Source of the DNA: Ectobacillus funiculus
Lineage (GTDB): Bacteria > Bacillota > Bacilli > Bacillales > Bacillaceae_G
NCBI RefSeq assembly: GCF_042429435.1
Contig: NZ_JBHMAF010000194.1
DNA: 64,000 nucleotides
Direction: 5' to 3' (one strand)
Position numbers and translations under genes: made by a program
Shown: one piece after another, positions 25,069-35,138 of the stretch
How positions within the stretch are numbered: position 1 is the stretch's first letter
Layout: the number at the start of each line of letters is the position of its first letter
Notes under the pieces: model-generated
What the model was told of the DNA's origin: nothing
Databases searched by the model: none
Seen by the model: only the letters and a program-made list of their open reading frames with translations

Positions 25069-27384
25069 ATGTCTATGAGAGATTTAGAGCAGGAGCAACA
25101 ACGCGTTGATGAAGTCGTCGCAAAAATGAAATTAAAAAGCGCCGCCCTAGAGCAGCAAGCGGGAGCGGTAAAATCAGAAGTTGTAGGAATTCGCCAAAAC
25201 TTTTGGGAGGATGTAACTGTAAATTTTGATGATGCGGTTGAAGCTGCGGAAACCTTCACGAGCTTAAAGCAGCAAGTTGAATTATTAGCTGAGAGGGAAC
25301 GGAGTCACCATCATGGAAATGAACAACTGAAAATATTAAAAAGATTACAGTCTTCCCCCTACTTTGGGCGGATTGATTTTATAGAAGACGGAGAAGAGGA
25401 AGAAAGGATTTATTTAGGAGTCGGTTCGTTTTATGACGAGGAGACGGAGCAATTTCTCGTTTATGATTGGCGAGCACCGATTTCAAGCTTATATTATGAT
25501 TACGGAATTGGTCCAGCACAATATGAGGCACCTGGCGGTACGATTACAGGAGAAATGAAGAGAAAGCGCCAGTTTGTCATCCGCAATAGCCATATTGAGA
25601 GTATGTTCGATACTGGCATTACCATTGGTGATGAAATGCTGCGTGAGGTATTGGGGAAGCAAGCGAACACACAAATGAAAAGCATTGTAGCAACGATCCA
25701 GAAGGAACAAAATCGGATTATCCGCAACGACACAAGCCGTTTGTTGGTTGTGCAGGGAGCAGCAGGGAGCGGAAAAACTTCGGCTGCTTTGCAGCGAGTC
25801 GCTTATTTGCTCTATCGATATCGTGGCGGGCTAAACGCGGATCAGATTGTGCTGTTTTCACCAAATTCCATGTTTAATAGCTACGTGGCAACAGTTTTGC
25901 CGGAGCTTGGGGAAGAAAATATGCAGCAGGCGACCTTTCAGGAATATTTGGAGCGGCAGCTTGGTAAGCATTTTGATTTAGAGGATCCCTTTACACAAAT
26001 GGAATATGCACTTAGTTCCAAGAGTGATCCGGGCTATCCTGTGCGCATGGTAAGTATTCGCTATAAAGCAACGATGCGTTTTATGCGGTTAATTGAGCGG
26101 TATGTAGAAGCTGTACATGAAGAGGGATTGATCTTTAGGGATATTATGTTTCGGGAAGAGGTTCTGATTTCCGCAGCGCAAATTCATGAGCGATTTTATA
26201 GCTTAGATGCAAGTCTATCCATTCCAAATCGGATGCAGCTTGTTGCAGAATGGCTGAAAACCGAATTAAGACGTTTGGAGCGTTCGGAGCGGAAAAAGCC
26301 ATGGGTCGAGGAGGAAATGCAGTTTTTGGACAATGATATTTATGTCCGTGCTTATCGCAGATTGCAAAAACAGAAAGAATATTCTGAGCACACCTTTGAT
26401 GATTTTAAGAGGGAAGAGCGGTTGTTAGCAACGGTTGTTGTGCAGGAGAAGTTTAAGCCGCTGCGCCGGTTTGTGAAGCGTCTCCAATTTTTAGATGCTG
26501 TTGCCGTATATAAGCAACTGTTCGCACCGGGGGCTGCCGAGCAATTTCAAATGGATTTGCCGGAGCAGTGGGCGGATATGTGTAAGCAAACCGTTGAAAA
26601 GGTAGATGCGGCCGAGCTGTTTTATGAAGATGCAACACCGTACTTGTATTTAAAAGAACAGCTTGAAGGCTTTCAGCGCAATACGTCCGTACGCCATGTG
26701 TTTGTAGATGAAGCGCAGGACTATTCTCCGTTTCAGCTTGCTTTTTTGAAGAAGCTGTTTCCGCTTGCGCGTATGACGGTGCTGGGAGATTTGAATCAGG
26801 CAATTCATGCGCATGCTGCTGATAACGGCTTTATGGCGGCTGAAGAGCTATATGGTCCTAAGCAGACCGAAACAATTATATTGACACGCAGCTACCGTTC
26901 AACAAGGCCAATTATTGAATTTACAAGCCAGCTGATTTCCGGTGGAGAGAATATTGAGCCATTTAACCGTGAAGGGGAAAAGCCCTCTGTTACAAACGTT
27001 TTGAAGGAAAAGTTAGCACAGCGTATTATAGAACGTGTTCGAAGTTTGCAAGCAGCCGGGCATGAGACAATCGCTGTTATTTGCAAAACAGCTTCAGAAA
27101 GCACGGAGGCATACAATGCGATGCGAGACGACCTTCAGCTTCGCCTCATTCGGAAGGAGAGTGCCTCCTTTGAGCCAGGGGTGCTTGTTATTCCGTCTTA
27201 TTTGGCCAAGGGCGTGGAGTTTGATGCGGTCATTGTATATGACGCTTCGCAATACTGCACCGAAGATCGGAAGCTGTTTTATACAGTGTGTACACGGGCG
27301 ATGCATGAACTGTATTTGTACGCTTCAGAAGAGGAGAAACCTCTTTTAGCAGATGTTTCTAGAGAGTTATATGTACAAGGCTAA
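25069..27384 (+). CDS. helD: HelD, RNA polymerase recycling ATPase (UvrD/PcrA-like)
   Basis: 771 aa, matching the length of B. subtilis HelD (YvgS). A coiled-coil N-terminal arm (residues about 1-85, QEQQRVDEVVAKMK) enters the RNA polymerase secondary channel. Walker A VVQGAAGSGKTSAALQRVAYL is near residue 227, DEAQDYSPFQ is motif II, and LTRSYRSTRPI and LAKGVEFDAVIVYDA are later SF1 motifs. HelD pulls stalled RNA polymerase off nucleic acids using ATP. AAAGGAGTGG precedes the ATG. No operon partner is evident. Confidence 0.92.
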   Translation: MSMRDLEQEQQRVDEVVAKMKLKSAALEQQAGAVKSEVVGIRQNFWEDVTVNFDDAVEAAETFTSLKQQVELLAERERSHHHGNEQLKILKRLQSSPYFGRIDFIEDGEEEERIYLGVGSFYDEETEQFLVYDWRAPISSLYYDYGIGPAQYEAPGGTITGEMKRKRQFVIRNSHIESMFDTGITIGDEMLREVLGKQANTQMKSIVATIQKEQNRIIRNDTSRLLVVQGAAGSGKTSAALQRVAYLLYRYRGGLNADQIVLFSPNSMFNSYVATVLPELGEENMQQATFQEYLERQLGKHFDLEDPFTQMEYALSSKSDPGYPVRMVSIRYKATMRFMRLIERYVEAVHEEGLIFRDIMFREEVLISAAQIHERFYSLDASLSIPNRMQLVAEWLKTELRRLERSERKKPWVEEEMQFLDNDIYVRAYRRLQKQKEYSEHTFDDFKREERLLATVVVQEKFKPLRRFVKRLQFLDAVAVYKQLFAPGAAEQFQMDLPEQWADMCKQTVEKVDAAELFYEDATPYLYLKEQLEGFQRNTSVRHVFVDEAQDYSPFQLAFLKKLFPLARMTVLGDLNQAIHAHAADNGFMAAEELYGPKQTETIILTRSYRSTRPIIEFTSQLISGGENIEPFNREGEKPSVTNVLKEKLAQRIIERVRSLQAAGHETIAVICKTASESTEAYNAMRDDLQLRLIRKESASFEPGVLVIPSYLAKGVEFDAVIVYDASQYCTEDRKLFYTVCTRAMHELYLYASEEEKPLLADVSRELYVQG

Positions 27385-27492
27385 GTGAACAAAGAACTCC
27401 TTCCATAAGTTATAAATTCGCTTGCAGCGTATGAAAAGAGGGAGAATAGGTAACAATTCTTGGTGGATAGTGATAGGAGAGGAGATTATTTT

Positions 27493-27747
27493 ATGGACTC
27501 GCACCAGTTTGATTATGACAGGCAGGAAAAGCCTGGAGATTCCATGTCTGGAAAACAGTTAATGGATATTCTGGAGCATTCGCTTGAAATGGAAAATGAA
27601 ATGATGCGTACCTATTTAATTACAGCAGAGCGACTTCATGCAGATGAAGAGCTGAAGGAGAGGCTGCAAAATTTTGCGGAAGGCAATGCGAAACGAACGC
27701 GTCAGCTTTTAAACGAGATTGAGAAGTTAGACAAAGGCGAATCATGA
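27493..27747 (+). CDS. Small helical hypothetical protein, 84 aa
   Basis: An acidic helical protein with MDILEHSLEMENEMMRTYLI and DEELKERLQNFAEGNAKRTRQL, which suggests two long helices as in half of a ferritin-like bundle (Glu and His spaced on the first helix). AGGAGAGGAG supports the ATG at 27493 rather than 27460. The function is unknown. A terminator follows at 27825. Confidence 0.65.
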   Translation: MDSHQFDYDRQEKPGDSMSGKQLMDILEHSLEMENEMMRTYLITAERLHADEELKERLQNFAEGNAKRTRQLLNEIEKLDKGES

Positions 27748-27824
27748 TAACTGTGAATACTTATAACCCTGCAATCCGTATTTGTATCGGTATTCTTCTA
27801 GATACGAGCTGCGATGTTATACAA

Positions 27825-27862
27825 AAACCTGAATCCTGCATTGTACAGGACTCAGGTTTTTT
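27825..27862 (+). terminator. Rho-independent terminator
   Basis: AAACCTGAATCCTG pairs with CAGGACTCAGGTTT (one mismatch), followed by TTT. Confidence 0.8.
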
Positions 27863-27867
27863 ACATT

Positions 27868-28019
27868 GTAACCAGAAAGTATAACCTTTCGGGGGGATGT
27901 CTAGCTCCCAAGGTCCAAAATGGCAGCGTAGGGCTGAACCTCCGCAAAAGGCAAAAAGCGCCTTTTACTCCGGCCCATCCCTACGCTGCCATAAAAGGCG
28001 GGCCTTGTCCGCTTTTCTT
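27868..28019 (+). repeat. Dispersed repeat, variant G with nested hairpin
   Basis: Head GTAACCAGAAAGTATAACC, six bases after a terminator. A large inverted repeat follows: ATGGCAGCGTAGGG (27920-27933) pairs with CCCTACGCTGCCAT (27979-27992). Inside is a second stem, AAAAGGC (27946-27952) with GCCTTTT (27960-27966). The tail GCCATAAAAGGCGGGC is shared with variant F. It may be a structured RNA or a mobile miniature element. Confidence 0.65.
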
Positions 28020-28147
28020 AATACAATATGTTTCCTTAGACAAGTAAAGAAAGACTGCCCTAAGTTGCTTTGCTATATTTTATCCAGCAAGGTATTGAAA
28101 ACGCTTCACTTCATCTGTACTATATATAATACGGATTGGAGGGACAT

Positions 28148-29134
28148 ATGGGAAACAAAAGGTGGACGGCTAGTTTAATAGTGTTGTTTGTTCTTTTTAT
28201 GTACGTACTTATTCGCTTTGCAGCAAATACGAACAATATTGAAAATGCCGTAGAAAGTTTGAAAACAACGCAAAAGGCAAAGGGAAAAACGGCTCATTTT
28301 ATTCTTATTGCCCAGGAATTGGATAATCCATATTGGAGAAGCATTGAACAAGGAGCGAAGAAAGCAGCCCATACGTACAATGTACAGGTAGAGTATATTG
28401 CCCCGTTGCAGACAAGTGTTGAAGAACAAATGAAATTATTTGAAAAGGCAATTGTATCTAAGGTAGACGGGATTGTTGTACAAAGCCTTGATGAACAGAT
28501 GTTTGCCCCAATTATTAATAAAGCTGTTAACGAGAATATTCCTGTTGTCACGATTGATACAGATTCGCCAAAGAGTGAGCGGGTTGCCTATGTCGGAACC
28601 GACAATTATACAGCTGGTGAGAAATTAGGAGAAGTGGTAGCGGAAATGACCGGGGGCGAAGGTGAAATTGGCGTAATGATTGGCAGTGAAACATCAACAA
28701 GTCAAAAACTGCGATTTAACGGCTTCCTATCTGTCATTCAGAAGCATCCACAGATGAAGGTTGTTGAGGTAATGTCGTCGAATATTTCTCAAATCCAAGC
28801 CGTTTTGCAGGGAGAAAGCATGCTGAAGAAGCATCCTGATATGTCAATTATGGTCGGCATGAGTGCTTTAGATGCAATCGGTATTTTAAATGCAACAACT
28901 AATATGCGCAGAAATAATGTGCAGATATTTGGCTTTGATGATGTGGAGGAAACTCTGCAAGCTATTTCAAATGGGCATATTCGAGCAACCATTGTACAAA
29001 AACCCTTTGATATGGGCTTTCAATCTATCAAAATTCTGCGCCAGCATTTACAGGGGAAAGCAATGAAAGTGGAACATTTTACTCCGACTGAGGTGATTAC
29101 GAAAAATAATGTACATCTGGAGGAAACGAATTGA
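28148..29134 (+). CDS. Membrane-anchored sugar-binding protein, sensor partner of the adjacent kinase
   Basis: About 328 aa. One N-terminal TM or uncleaved signal segment (ASLIVLFVLFMYVLIRFA) precedes a periplasmic-binding-protein domain of the RbsB type (HFILIAQELDNPYWRSIEQG, VDGIVVQSLDEQMF, VTIDTDSPKSERVAYVGTDN). No lipobox Cys is visible. GGAGGGA supports the ATG at 28148. Its stop overlaps the kinase start (TTGA), which suggests it senses sugar and signals to the kinase rather than feeding the transporter. Confidence 0.8.
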   Translation: MGNKRWTASLIVLFVLFMYVLIRFAANTNNIENAVESLKTTQKAKGKTAHFILIAQELDNPYWRSIEQGAKKAAHTYNVQVEYIAPLQTSVEEQMKLFEKAIVSKVDGIVVQSLDEQMFAPIINKAVNENIPVVTIDTDSPKSERVAYVGTDNYTAGEKLGEVVAEMTGGEGEIGVMIGSETSTSQKLRFNGFLSVIQKHPQMKVVEVMSSNISQIQAVLQGESMLKKHPDMSIMVGMSALDAIGILNATTNMRRNNVQIFGFDDVEETLQAISNGHIRATIVQKPFDMGFQSIKILRQHLQGKAMKVEHFTPTEVITKNNVHLEETN

Positions 29135-30576
29135 ATATTCGCACAAAATTATTTATTTTTATCCCAATTCTCGTTATTTTAATTAATTTGGTTTCATTTT
29201 TTGTTTTTCAGAGCGGGAAAAAGGTACAAGAAAGCTATAATGTCATGATTGACAGGGTTTTTCTATACAAGCAAATTTCAATGGAGACACAGGAAAATCT
29301 CCGTTTATTAAGCGGCTATATTGCGAATCAGGATACAAATTCCTATAGCTCATTCCTTCGGCATAAAGGAAAGCTGCAGGCTCTTCAGGCATCATTAGAG
29401 AAACAAAATCGCGGAGGAAATGAGGAGCTTATTTTAGAAAATTACAGTCATCTCATCTCATCATTTTTAGAGCTGGAGACTGCTACTACAAAAAAATTAC
29501 TTGAGCAGGATTTTGCGGGCTATGCGGAACAATACAAGGAAGTTGAAAAAATTGCTTCTTTCATTCGGGAGGATAGTCAAAATCTTGTTGATTTAGAACT
29601 AAGCAACTACCAGCCGATTTTTAAGAAGATTATGGCTAATACACGATCTATGAACCAATTAGGCGGGATACTATTTATTCTTACAACGGCGCTTAGTATC
29701 GTATTTGCAATCTGGCTCTCACGAAGCATTGTCATTCCTATCCAGCGTCTTGTGTATATTGCAAAGCAGATTGGTAAAGGGAACCTAGATATAGCTGTAC
29801 CAGTATTCCAAGCGAAGGACGAGTTTAGTATTTTAGGAAATATGTTTCATGAAATGCTAGAGAATCTCCGAACATTGATGGGTAAAAATATGGAAATTCT
29901 GGAAAAAGAACGCCTTGTAAAGGAGCTTGAGTTAAAGGCGCTGCAAAGCCAGATCAATCCACACTTTTTATTTAATACATTAAATGTAATTTCAAAGCTG
30001 GCATATCTAGAAGGGGCTGAGCAGACTAGCGACTTGACGGTTTCTACGTCCAATTTGCTGCGCTATAATCTAAGGAAGCTGGATGAACCGGTGACGCTTC
30101 GGGATGAAATCAAGCATGCTGAGGAATATTTTGCGATTCAAAAAGCACGATTCCGGGATCGGGTCCAGTTTAGATTGGATATTAACGAAGCGTGCTTAGA
30201 ACAGGCCATTCCGTGTTTAACTCTTCAGCCGCTTTTGGAAAATGCATTTGTGCATGGTATTGAGGGAATGGAGGCGGGAGCAATTATAGAGCTTTCTGTT
30301 AAGGAGATAGATGACTTTGTATTTGTCGCTATTTTTGACAATGGTGCTGGGATGACTGAAGAAACAAAAGAGGCACTGTTGACAGCGTCACCGGTTTTTC
30401 CAACAAAGAGACGTTCCACTGGACTCGGGACAACAAATGTATTTAAGCGCTTACGTCTCTTTTATGAAATGGAAGAGATTGTGGATATTATCAGTAAGCA
30501 GGGCGAAGGAACAAGTATTATTTTGAAGCTTCCAATCAAACAAGGGGGGCAGGGGAAAGTATGTATCAATTACTAA
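29131..30576 (+). CDS. YesM-type sensor histidine kinase
   Basis: 481 aa. TM1 is near residues 7-27, an extracellular helical region runs to about 180, TM2 is near 182-202, then a HAMP domain. The His_kinase block is KALQSQINPHFLFNTLNVISKLAYLEG (phospho-His in PHFLFN), followed by HATPase motifs LLENAFVHGIEG and TGLGTTNVFKRL. The TTG start overlaps the stop of the binding protein, so the two are translationally coupled. It phosphorylates the AraC-type regulator that follows and overlaps it. Confidence 0.9.
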   Translation: MNIRTKLFIFIPILVILINLVSFFVFQSGKKVQESYNVMIDRVFLYKQISMETQENLRLLSGYIANQDTNSYSSFLRHKGKLQALQASLEKQNRGGNEELILENYSHLISSFLELETATTKKLLEQDFAGYAEQYKEVEKIASFIREDSQNLVDLELSNYQPIFKKIMANTRSMNQLGGILFILTTALSIVFAIWLSRSIVIPIQRLVYIAKQIGKGNLDIAVPVFQAKDEFSILGNMFHEMLENLRTLMGKNMEILEKERLVKELELKALQSQINPHFLFNTLNVISKLAYLEGAEQTSDLTVSTSNLLRYNLRKLDEPVTLRDEIKHAEEYFAIQKARFRDRVQFRLDINEACLEQAIPCLTLQPLLENAFVHGIEGMEAGAIIELSVKEIDDFVFVAIFDNGAGMTEETKEALLTASPVFPTKRRSTGLGTTNVFKRLRLFYEMEEIVDIISKQGEGTSIILKLPIKQGGQGKVCINY

Positions 30577-32099
30577 TCGCCGATGATGAACCGCTAGAGA
30601 GAGAAGGTCTTGAGCTTATGGTGCAAAGGGCAATGCCTGAGCAATTTACCATCTATCATGCAGAGAATGGAAGAGTTGCAATTGAAAAGGCAGATAAACA
30701 CCAGCCCGATATTATTTTTATGGACATTAAAATGCCAGGCATTCAGGGTCTTGAGGCAGTTTCTGTGATTCAGAAAAAGCTGCCGGATACAAAGATTGTG
30801 ATTGTAACAGCGTATGATTACTTTACTTACGCAAAGGAAGCGCTCTCCCTAGGAGTGAGCGATTATCTTTTAAAGCCGGCAAAGCGGGAGCAGATTGTTG
30901 CATTGCTTCAGCGGCTTACAAATGAAATTGTTACAGACCGCAGCAAGCGAACACAGGAGCTTAAGCTTATTGAACAAGTTTCTCATCTTCGGCCTCTTAC
31001 GGAGAATGAATGCACGTTAATGCTGATGCTAGAAACGGTTCAAGAGCTGGATGTACTCACACTGTCACGGATGCTTGCGATAGAGATGCAATTTGGCAGC
31101 GCAGTTGTGATAGCATTTCCAGATGTGAAGGATGAAAAGGAGCAAAGACGCGTATATGAGTGTGCGAAGCATTATGTCAAGTCACAGCAAAATTGCTTAG
31201 TCAGCCCAGTTATTCAGCAGCATATGGCAGTTTTCTTTCCTGTTGTCCTAGAGCGGGAACGAGATGTGCAGCAAGCAGCCTTTTTGCATGATGCAGGAAA
31301 ACTGCGTGAATATATAAAGCAGCAAACAGGACAAACCATCTGTATTGGAATTGGTTCAGTACAAAAAGGAGCCGCGGGCTGGCGGCAGTCGTATGAAGAG
31401 GCTTTGGCAGCGAGCAAGCAATGCACAGAAGCTGTGCCTGTGCAGCCATTTCGCAAGGAGATGAAAAGAAGCATTTCAGAGGAGCAAGAGCGGCAGCTAT
31501 GCAATGCAATTAGTATCATGGATGAGCAGGCAGCTATACTGCAGCTTCGGACTATGTATGAAAAGCTTATAGATATAACGAAGAGTGACGCAAAGCGTAT
31601 TCGCGCTGAGCTTCTTTCTCTGTTTGGTCATATTTCACAATTCATGCAGCGTTCCCAGCTGCAGCCGGAGCTTATTTCCTTCCCGGATATAGATGATCTA
31701 TCAATGTTGCGAGTGGCGAGTGAGCAATATATTGTAAATATCATTTCTAAGATGAAGAATGAGCGGGAGAAAAGGGCAGGACATTTGCTCATGCTGGCCA
31801 AGAATTATATTAAGGACAAATATACAGAGGATATTTCTCTTGAACAGGTAGCTGAGCATGTAAATTTAAATTCTGTATATTTCAGTAAGCTTTTTAAAAA
31901 GCAAACGGGAGAAACATTCAGCGATTATGTAATGAATATGCGCATTGAAAAAGCAAAGCAATTGATGAGAAATGAAGCGTTAAGCTTAAAAGAGATTTGC
32001 TTTCAGATTGGCTATCATGATCCAAACTATTTTAGCCGAGTATTTAAAAAATGTACGAACGAAGCTCCAAAGGAATATCGTCAAAAGCTTTTGCTTTAA
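30561..32099 (+). CDS. YesN-type response regulator with AraC DNA-binding domain
   Basis: 512 aa. The receiver domain has IADDEPLEREGL, the phospho-Asp in IIFMDIKMPG and the Lys in YLLKPAKREQ. A long linker (about 130-400) follows, and the C-terminus is two AraC helix-turn-helix motifs (ISLEQVAEHVNLNSVYFSKLFKKQTGETFSDYV and LKEICFQIGYHDPNYFSRVFKK). It overlaps the kinase gene by 16 bases. The ABC sugar transporter directly downstream is its probable target. Confidence 0.92.
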   Translation: MYQLLIADDEPLEREGLELMVQRAMPEQFTIYHAENGRVAIEKADKHQPDIIFMDIKMPGIQGLEAVSVIQKKLPDTKIVIVTAYDYFTYAKEALSLGVSDYLLKPAKREQIVALLQRLTNEIVTDRSKRTQELKLIEQVSHLRPLTENECTLMLMLETVQELDVLTLSRMLAIEMQFGSAVVIAFPDVKDEKEQRRVYECAKHYVKSQQNCLVSPVIQQHMAVFFPVVLERERDVQQAAFLHDAGKLREYIKQQTGQTICIGIGSVQKGAAGWRQSYEEALAASKQCTEAVPVQPFRKEMKRSISEEQERQLCNAISIMDEQAAILQLRTMYEKLIDITKSDAKRIRAELLSLFGHISQFMQRSQLQPELISFPDIDDLSMLRVASEQYIVNIISKMKNEREKRAGHLLMLAKNYIKDKYTEDISLEQVAEHVNLNSVYFSKLFKKQTGETFSDYVMNMRIEKAKQLMRNEALSLKEICFQIGYHDPNYFSRVFKKCTNEAPKEYRQKLLL

Positions 32100-32160
32100 C
32101 AAGCTGTGAAAGAAATTCCTTTTCTAACAGGTATAGTATAAACATAGATTTAATGTGGAA

Positions 32161-32188
32161 TGCCGTTGCGATTTGTAACGGTATTTTT
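32161..32188 (+). terminator. Weak terminator after the response regulator
   Basis: TGCCGTT pairs with AACGGTA (one wobble), followed by TTTTT. Confidence 0.5.
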
Positions 32189-32325
32189 CTATTTCTATTT
32201 AAAAAAGAGTAAATTTTGAGCCGGAAGCAAATTTGGTGCAGGAGGAATTTCTTGGGAGGAGGAGCTGAATTCTGGACTATTTTAAGCAAATGATAAAAAA
32301 ATGCTAGTTTTCAGTAGAAATTATT

Positions 32326-32339
32326 TGTAACCGTTTTCG
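32326..32339. promoter_or_regulatory. cre-like site upstream of the ABC transporter operon
   Basis: TGTAACCGTTTTCG matches the catabolite-responsive element TGWnAnCGnTnWCA at all but the last base, 126 bases before the binding-protein ATG. It suggests CcpA repression in glucose. Confidence 0.6.
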
Positions 32340-32465
32340 ATAGGTTGAATTAATGAAGATAATGCATAAATAAGTGAAGAAAAAGTGAAAACAGAGGGAG
32401 TGTCCCCCATGATAATCTATGAATGTAAGCGTAATCACAATAGAGAAATAGGGGGACTTAAGCAT

Positions 32466-33554
32466 ATGAATAAATGGTTCAACGTTGTATCTAAAGGTGC
32501 GTTAGCAGTTGCATTAGCTTCTACGGTTGCCGCTTGTGGAGTTGTATCATCTGGCAATGAACAGAAGGCAGAGAGCAATGAAAAGAAAAAAGACGATAAA
32601 ATTGTAATCGGTTTTTCACTAGATACCCTGAAAGAGGAACGGTGGCTAACAGACAAAGCATTATTTGAGAAGAAAGCAAAGGAACTTGGGGTAGAAGTAA
32701 AAACGCTATCAGCTAACGGCGATGATGCCATGCAGCTGAGCCAAGCAGAGCAGTTGATTTCTCAAGGTGTTGATGTTCTTGTAGTTGTACCTCATAATGC
32801 CGAAGCTTCTGCAGCGATCGTAGAAAAGGCTCATAGAGAAGGAATTAAAGTGATTTCCTATGACCGTTTAATTAAAAATTCGGATGTAGATTACTACGTT
32901 TCCTTTGACAATGTACGCGTAGGAGAAATGCAAGCGCAGGCGATTGTGGATCAGGCTCCGAAAGGCAACTATGCATATATTGGCGGAGCAGATACTGATA
33001 ACAATGCAAAACTATTCCGCGAAGGGGCAATGAATGTCTTAAAGCCGCTCGTTGATAAAGGCGATATCAAAATCGTATATGATCAGTATTCTAAAGATTG
33101 GAAGCCAGAGGAAGCCTTGAAAAACATGGAGAATGCGTTAACAGCTAATAAAAACAATATCCAAGCTGTTGTAGCAGCGAATGATGGAACTGCAGGCGGT
33201 GCAATCCAAGCATTAACGGCACAGGGCTTAGCCGGTAAGATTCCGGTGTCTGGTCAAGATGCAGACTTAGCAGGCTTGCAGCGTATTGCGGAAGGTACAC
33301 AAACGATGACAGTGTACAAGCCAATTGATAAAATCGCAACGACAGCAGCAGAAATGGCTGTAAACGTAGCAAAAGGAGAACAGGTGAAGGCGGATCAAAA
33401 GGTAGAGAACGGAAAAATTGACGTTCCAGCCGTGTTGCTTGATCCAGTTGCGGTGACGAAGGAAAACATCATGTCGACAGTTATTAAAGATGGCTTCAAA
33501 AAGCTTGAGGATGTATTTAAAAACGTTCCGAAAGATCAATGGCCAAAACAATAA
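32466..33554 (+). CDS. xylF: Sugar ABC transporter substrate-binding lipoprotein (XylF/ChvE type)
   Basis: About 362 aa. The signal peptide MNKWFNVVSKGALAVALAST ends in the lipobox VAACG. The mature protein is an RbsB-class binding domain with IVIGFSLDTLKEERW, AEQLISQGVDVLVVVPHNA, VISYDRLIKNSDVDYYVSFDN and VAANDGTAGGAIQAL, closest in pattern to XylF/ChvE xylose-glucose binding proteins. GGGGGA and the signal peptide favour the ATG at 32466 over 32385. It heads the three-gene transporter. D-xylose is the best guess for the ligand. Confidence 0.82.
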   Translation: MNKWFNVVSKGALAVALASTVAACGVVSSGNEQKAESNEKKKDDKIVIGFSLDTLKEERWLTDKALFEKKAKELGVEVKTLSANGDDAMQLSQAEQLISQGVDVLVVVPHNAEASAAIVEKAHREGIKVISYDRLIKNSDVDYYVSFDNVRVGEMQAQAIVDQAPKGNYAYIGGADTDNNAKLFREGAMNVLKPLVDKGDIKIVYDQYSKDWKPEEALKNMENALTANKNNIQAVVAANDGTAGGAIQALTAQGLAGKIPVSGQDADLAGLQRIAEGTQTMTVYKPIDKIATTAAEMAVNVAKGEQVKADQKVENGKIDVPAVLLDPVAVTKENIMSTVIKDGFKKLEDVFKNVPKDQWPKQ

Positions 33555-33624
33555 TTCTAGTAAAGAGGAGATGAATTGGATATACTGTCCAATTCATTCC
33601 TTACAGAGTAAGGGGGTTGGAATA

Positions 33625-35136
33625 ATGTACGCTTTAGAGATGATGAGCATTACAAAAGAGTTTCCCGGCGTAAAAGCCTTAGATAATGTAAGCTTTAAAG
33701 TCAAAAAAGGAGAAATTCATTCGCTGTGCGGAGAAAATGGAGCAGGTAAATCGACCTTAATGAAGGTGCTCAGCGGTTTATATCCAGCGGGGACATACAG
33801 CGGTGAAATTCGTATCGATGGCAAGACAATGAATTTCCGTAATATTACAGATGCAGAGCAAGCAGGTATCTCCATTATTCATCAGGAGCTGGCGCTCGTG
33901 AAGGATATGACAGTGGGAGAAAATATATTTCTAGGCAGAGAGCCGAAGCGGTTCGGTTCTATTCAATGGGATCAGCTGTATGCTGAAACGAGAAAATGGC
34001 TGCAGGCTGTCGGACTCGATGTTCACCCGGAAACGAAAGTTCATTCTCTTGGTATCGGTCAACAGCAGCTAGTAGAAATTGCGAAAGCATTATCTAAGAA
34101 TACAAGAATTTTAATCTTGGATGAACCGACGGCAGCGCTAACGGAGAGTGAAGTGGAAATTTTAATGAATTTGCTGCAGGACTTGCGGAAAAAAGGCGTT
34201 GCTTGTATTTATATTTCCCATAAAATGCCTGAGGTGTTTTTCTTATCAGATTCTATTACCATTTTACGGGACGGTCAATCTATCGCTACTCTAGACCGGG
34301 AAGAGGCAAATGAAGACCGCGTTATCGCTTTGATGGTAGGACGTGAATTAACAGAGCGTTATCCGTATGTAAAGCATACACCAAAGGAGGTTGTGCTTGA
34401 GGTAAAGAACTATACCGTCTGGAATAAGGATAAGCCGGGCATGAAGGTGAATGAAAATATTAATTTTAAGCTGCGCAAGGGAGAAATTCTTGGTATCGCT
34501 GGATTAATGGGTGCAGGTCGATCCGAGCTTGTGATGAGTTTGTTTGGCGCGTATGAAGGAAAAGCAGAAGGTGAAGTGTGTATCGATGGCCAAAAGGTGA
34601 AAATTAACTCTGTTCGCTCTGCGATTCAAGCGGGCTTGGCTCTTGTAACAGAGGATCGGAAGCGGCTTGGTCTTGTGCTTGGGATGGATGTCAAAACAAA
34701 TACAACACTAGCGAGTTTGCCTACAATCAGCAAGTTCGGTGTGATGAATAACAATGAAGAAATTAAGTGGAGTGCAAAATATGCGAAAGAGTTGAAGACG
34801 AAGACAGCATCACTTGAAACAAGAGTAGGATCTCTTTCAGGCGGAAATCAGCAGAAGGTTGTATTAGCAAAATGGCTCATGGCAAAGCCGAAAATTTTGA
34901 TTTTAGATGAACCAACACGCGGAATTGATGTTGGAGCAAAATATGAGATTTATAACTTAATGAATCGGCTTGTCGAAGACGGTGTTGCTATCATCATGAT
35001 TTCTTCCGAACTTCCAGAGGTTCTTGGTATGAGCGATCGTATTCTTGTTATGAATGAGGGGAAATTCGTAAAAGAGCTAAAGCGTGAGGAAGCAAATCAG
35101 GAAAATATTATGCAGGCAGCAACAGGAGGGAAATAA
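33625..35136 (+). CDS. xylG: Sugar ABC transporter ATP-binding protein (XylG type, two ATPase domains)
   Basis: 503 aa with two fused ABC cassettes, as in all CUT2 sugar importers. The first has Walker A CGENGAGKST, the signature SLGIGQQQLVEIAKAL (degenerate LSGGQ) and LDEPTAAL. The second has a degenerate Walker A GLMGAGRSEL, signature SLSGGNQQKVVLAKWL and LDEPTRGIDVGAKYEIY. The start at 33625 follows AAGGGGG and opens with MYALEMMSITKEFPGVKALD; the frame extends upstream to 33490 but overlaps the preceding gene. Confidence 0.88.
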   Translation: MYALEMMSITKEFPGVKALDNVSFKVKKGEIHSLCGENGAGKSTLMKVLSGLYPAGTYSGEIRIDGKTMNFRNITDAEQAGISIIHQELALVKDMTVGENIFLGREPKRFGSIQWDQLYAETRKWLQAVGLDVHPETKVHSLGIGQQQLVEIAKALSKNTRILILDEPTAALTESEVEILMNLLQDLRKKGVACIYISHKMPEVFFLSDSITILRDGQSIATLDREEANEDRVIALMVGRELTERYPYVKHTPKEVVLEVKNYTVWNKDKPGMKVNENINFKLRKGEILGIAGLMGAGRSELVMSLFGAYEGKAEGEVCIDGQKVKINSVRSAIQAGLALVTEDRKRLGLVLGMDVKTNTTLASLPTISKFGVMNNNEEIKWSAKYAKELKTKTASLETRVGSLSGGNQQKVVLAKWLMAKPKILILDEPTRGIDVGAKYEIYNLMNRLVEDGVAIIMISSELPEVLGMSDRILVMNEGKFVKELKREEANQENIMQAATGGK

Positions 35137-35138
35137 AA

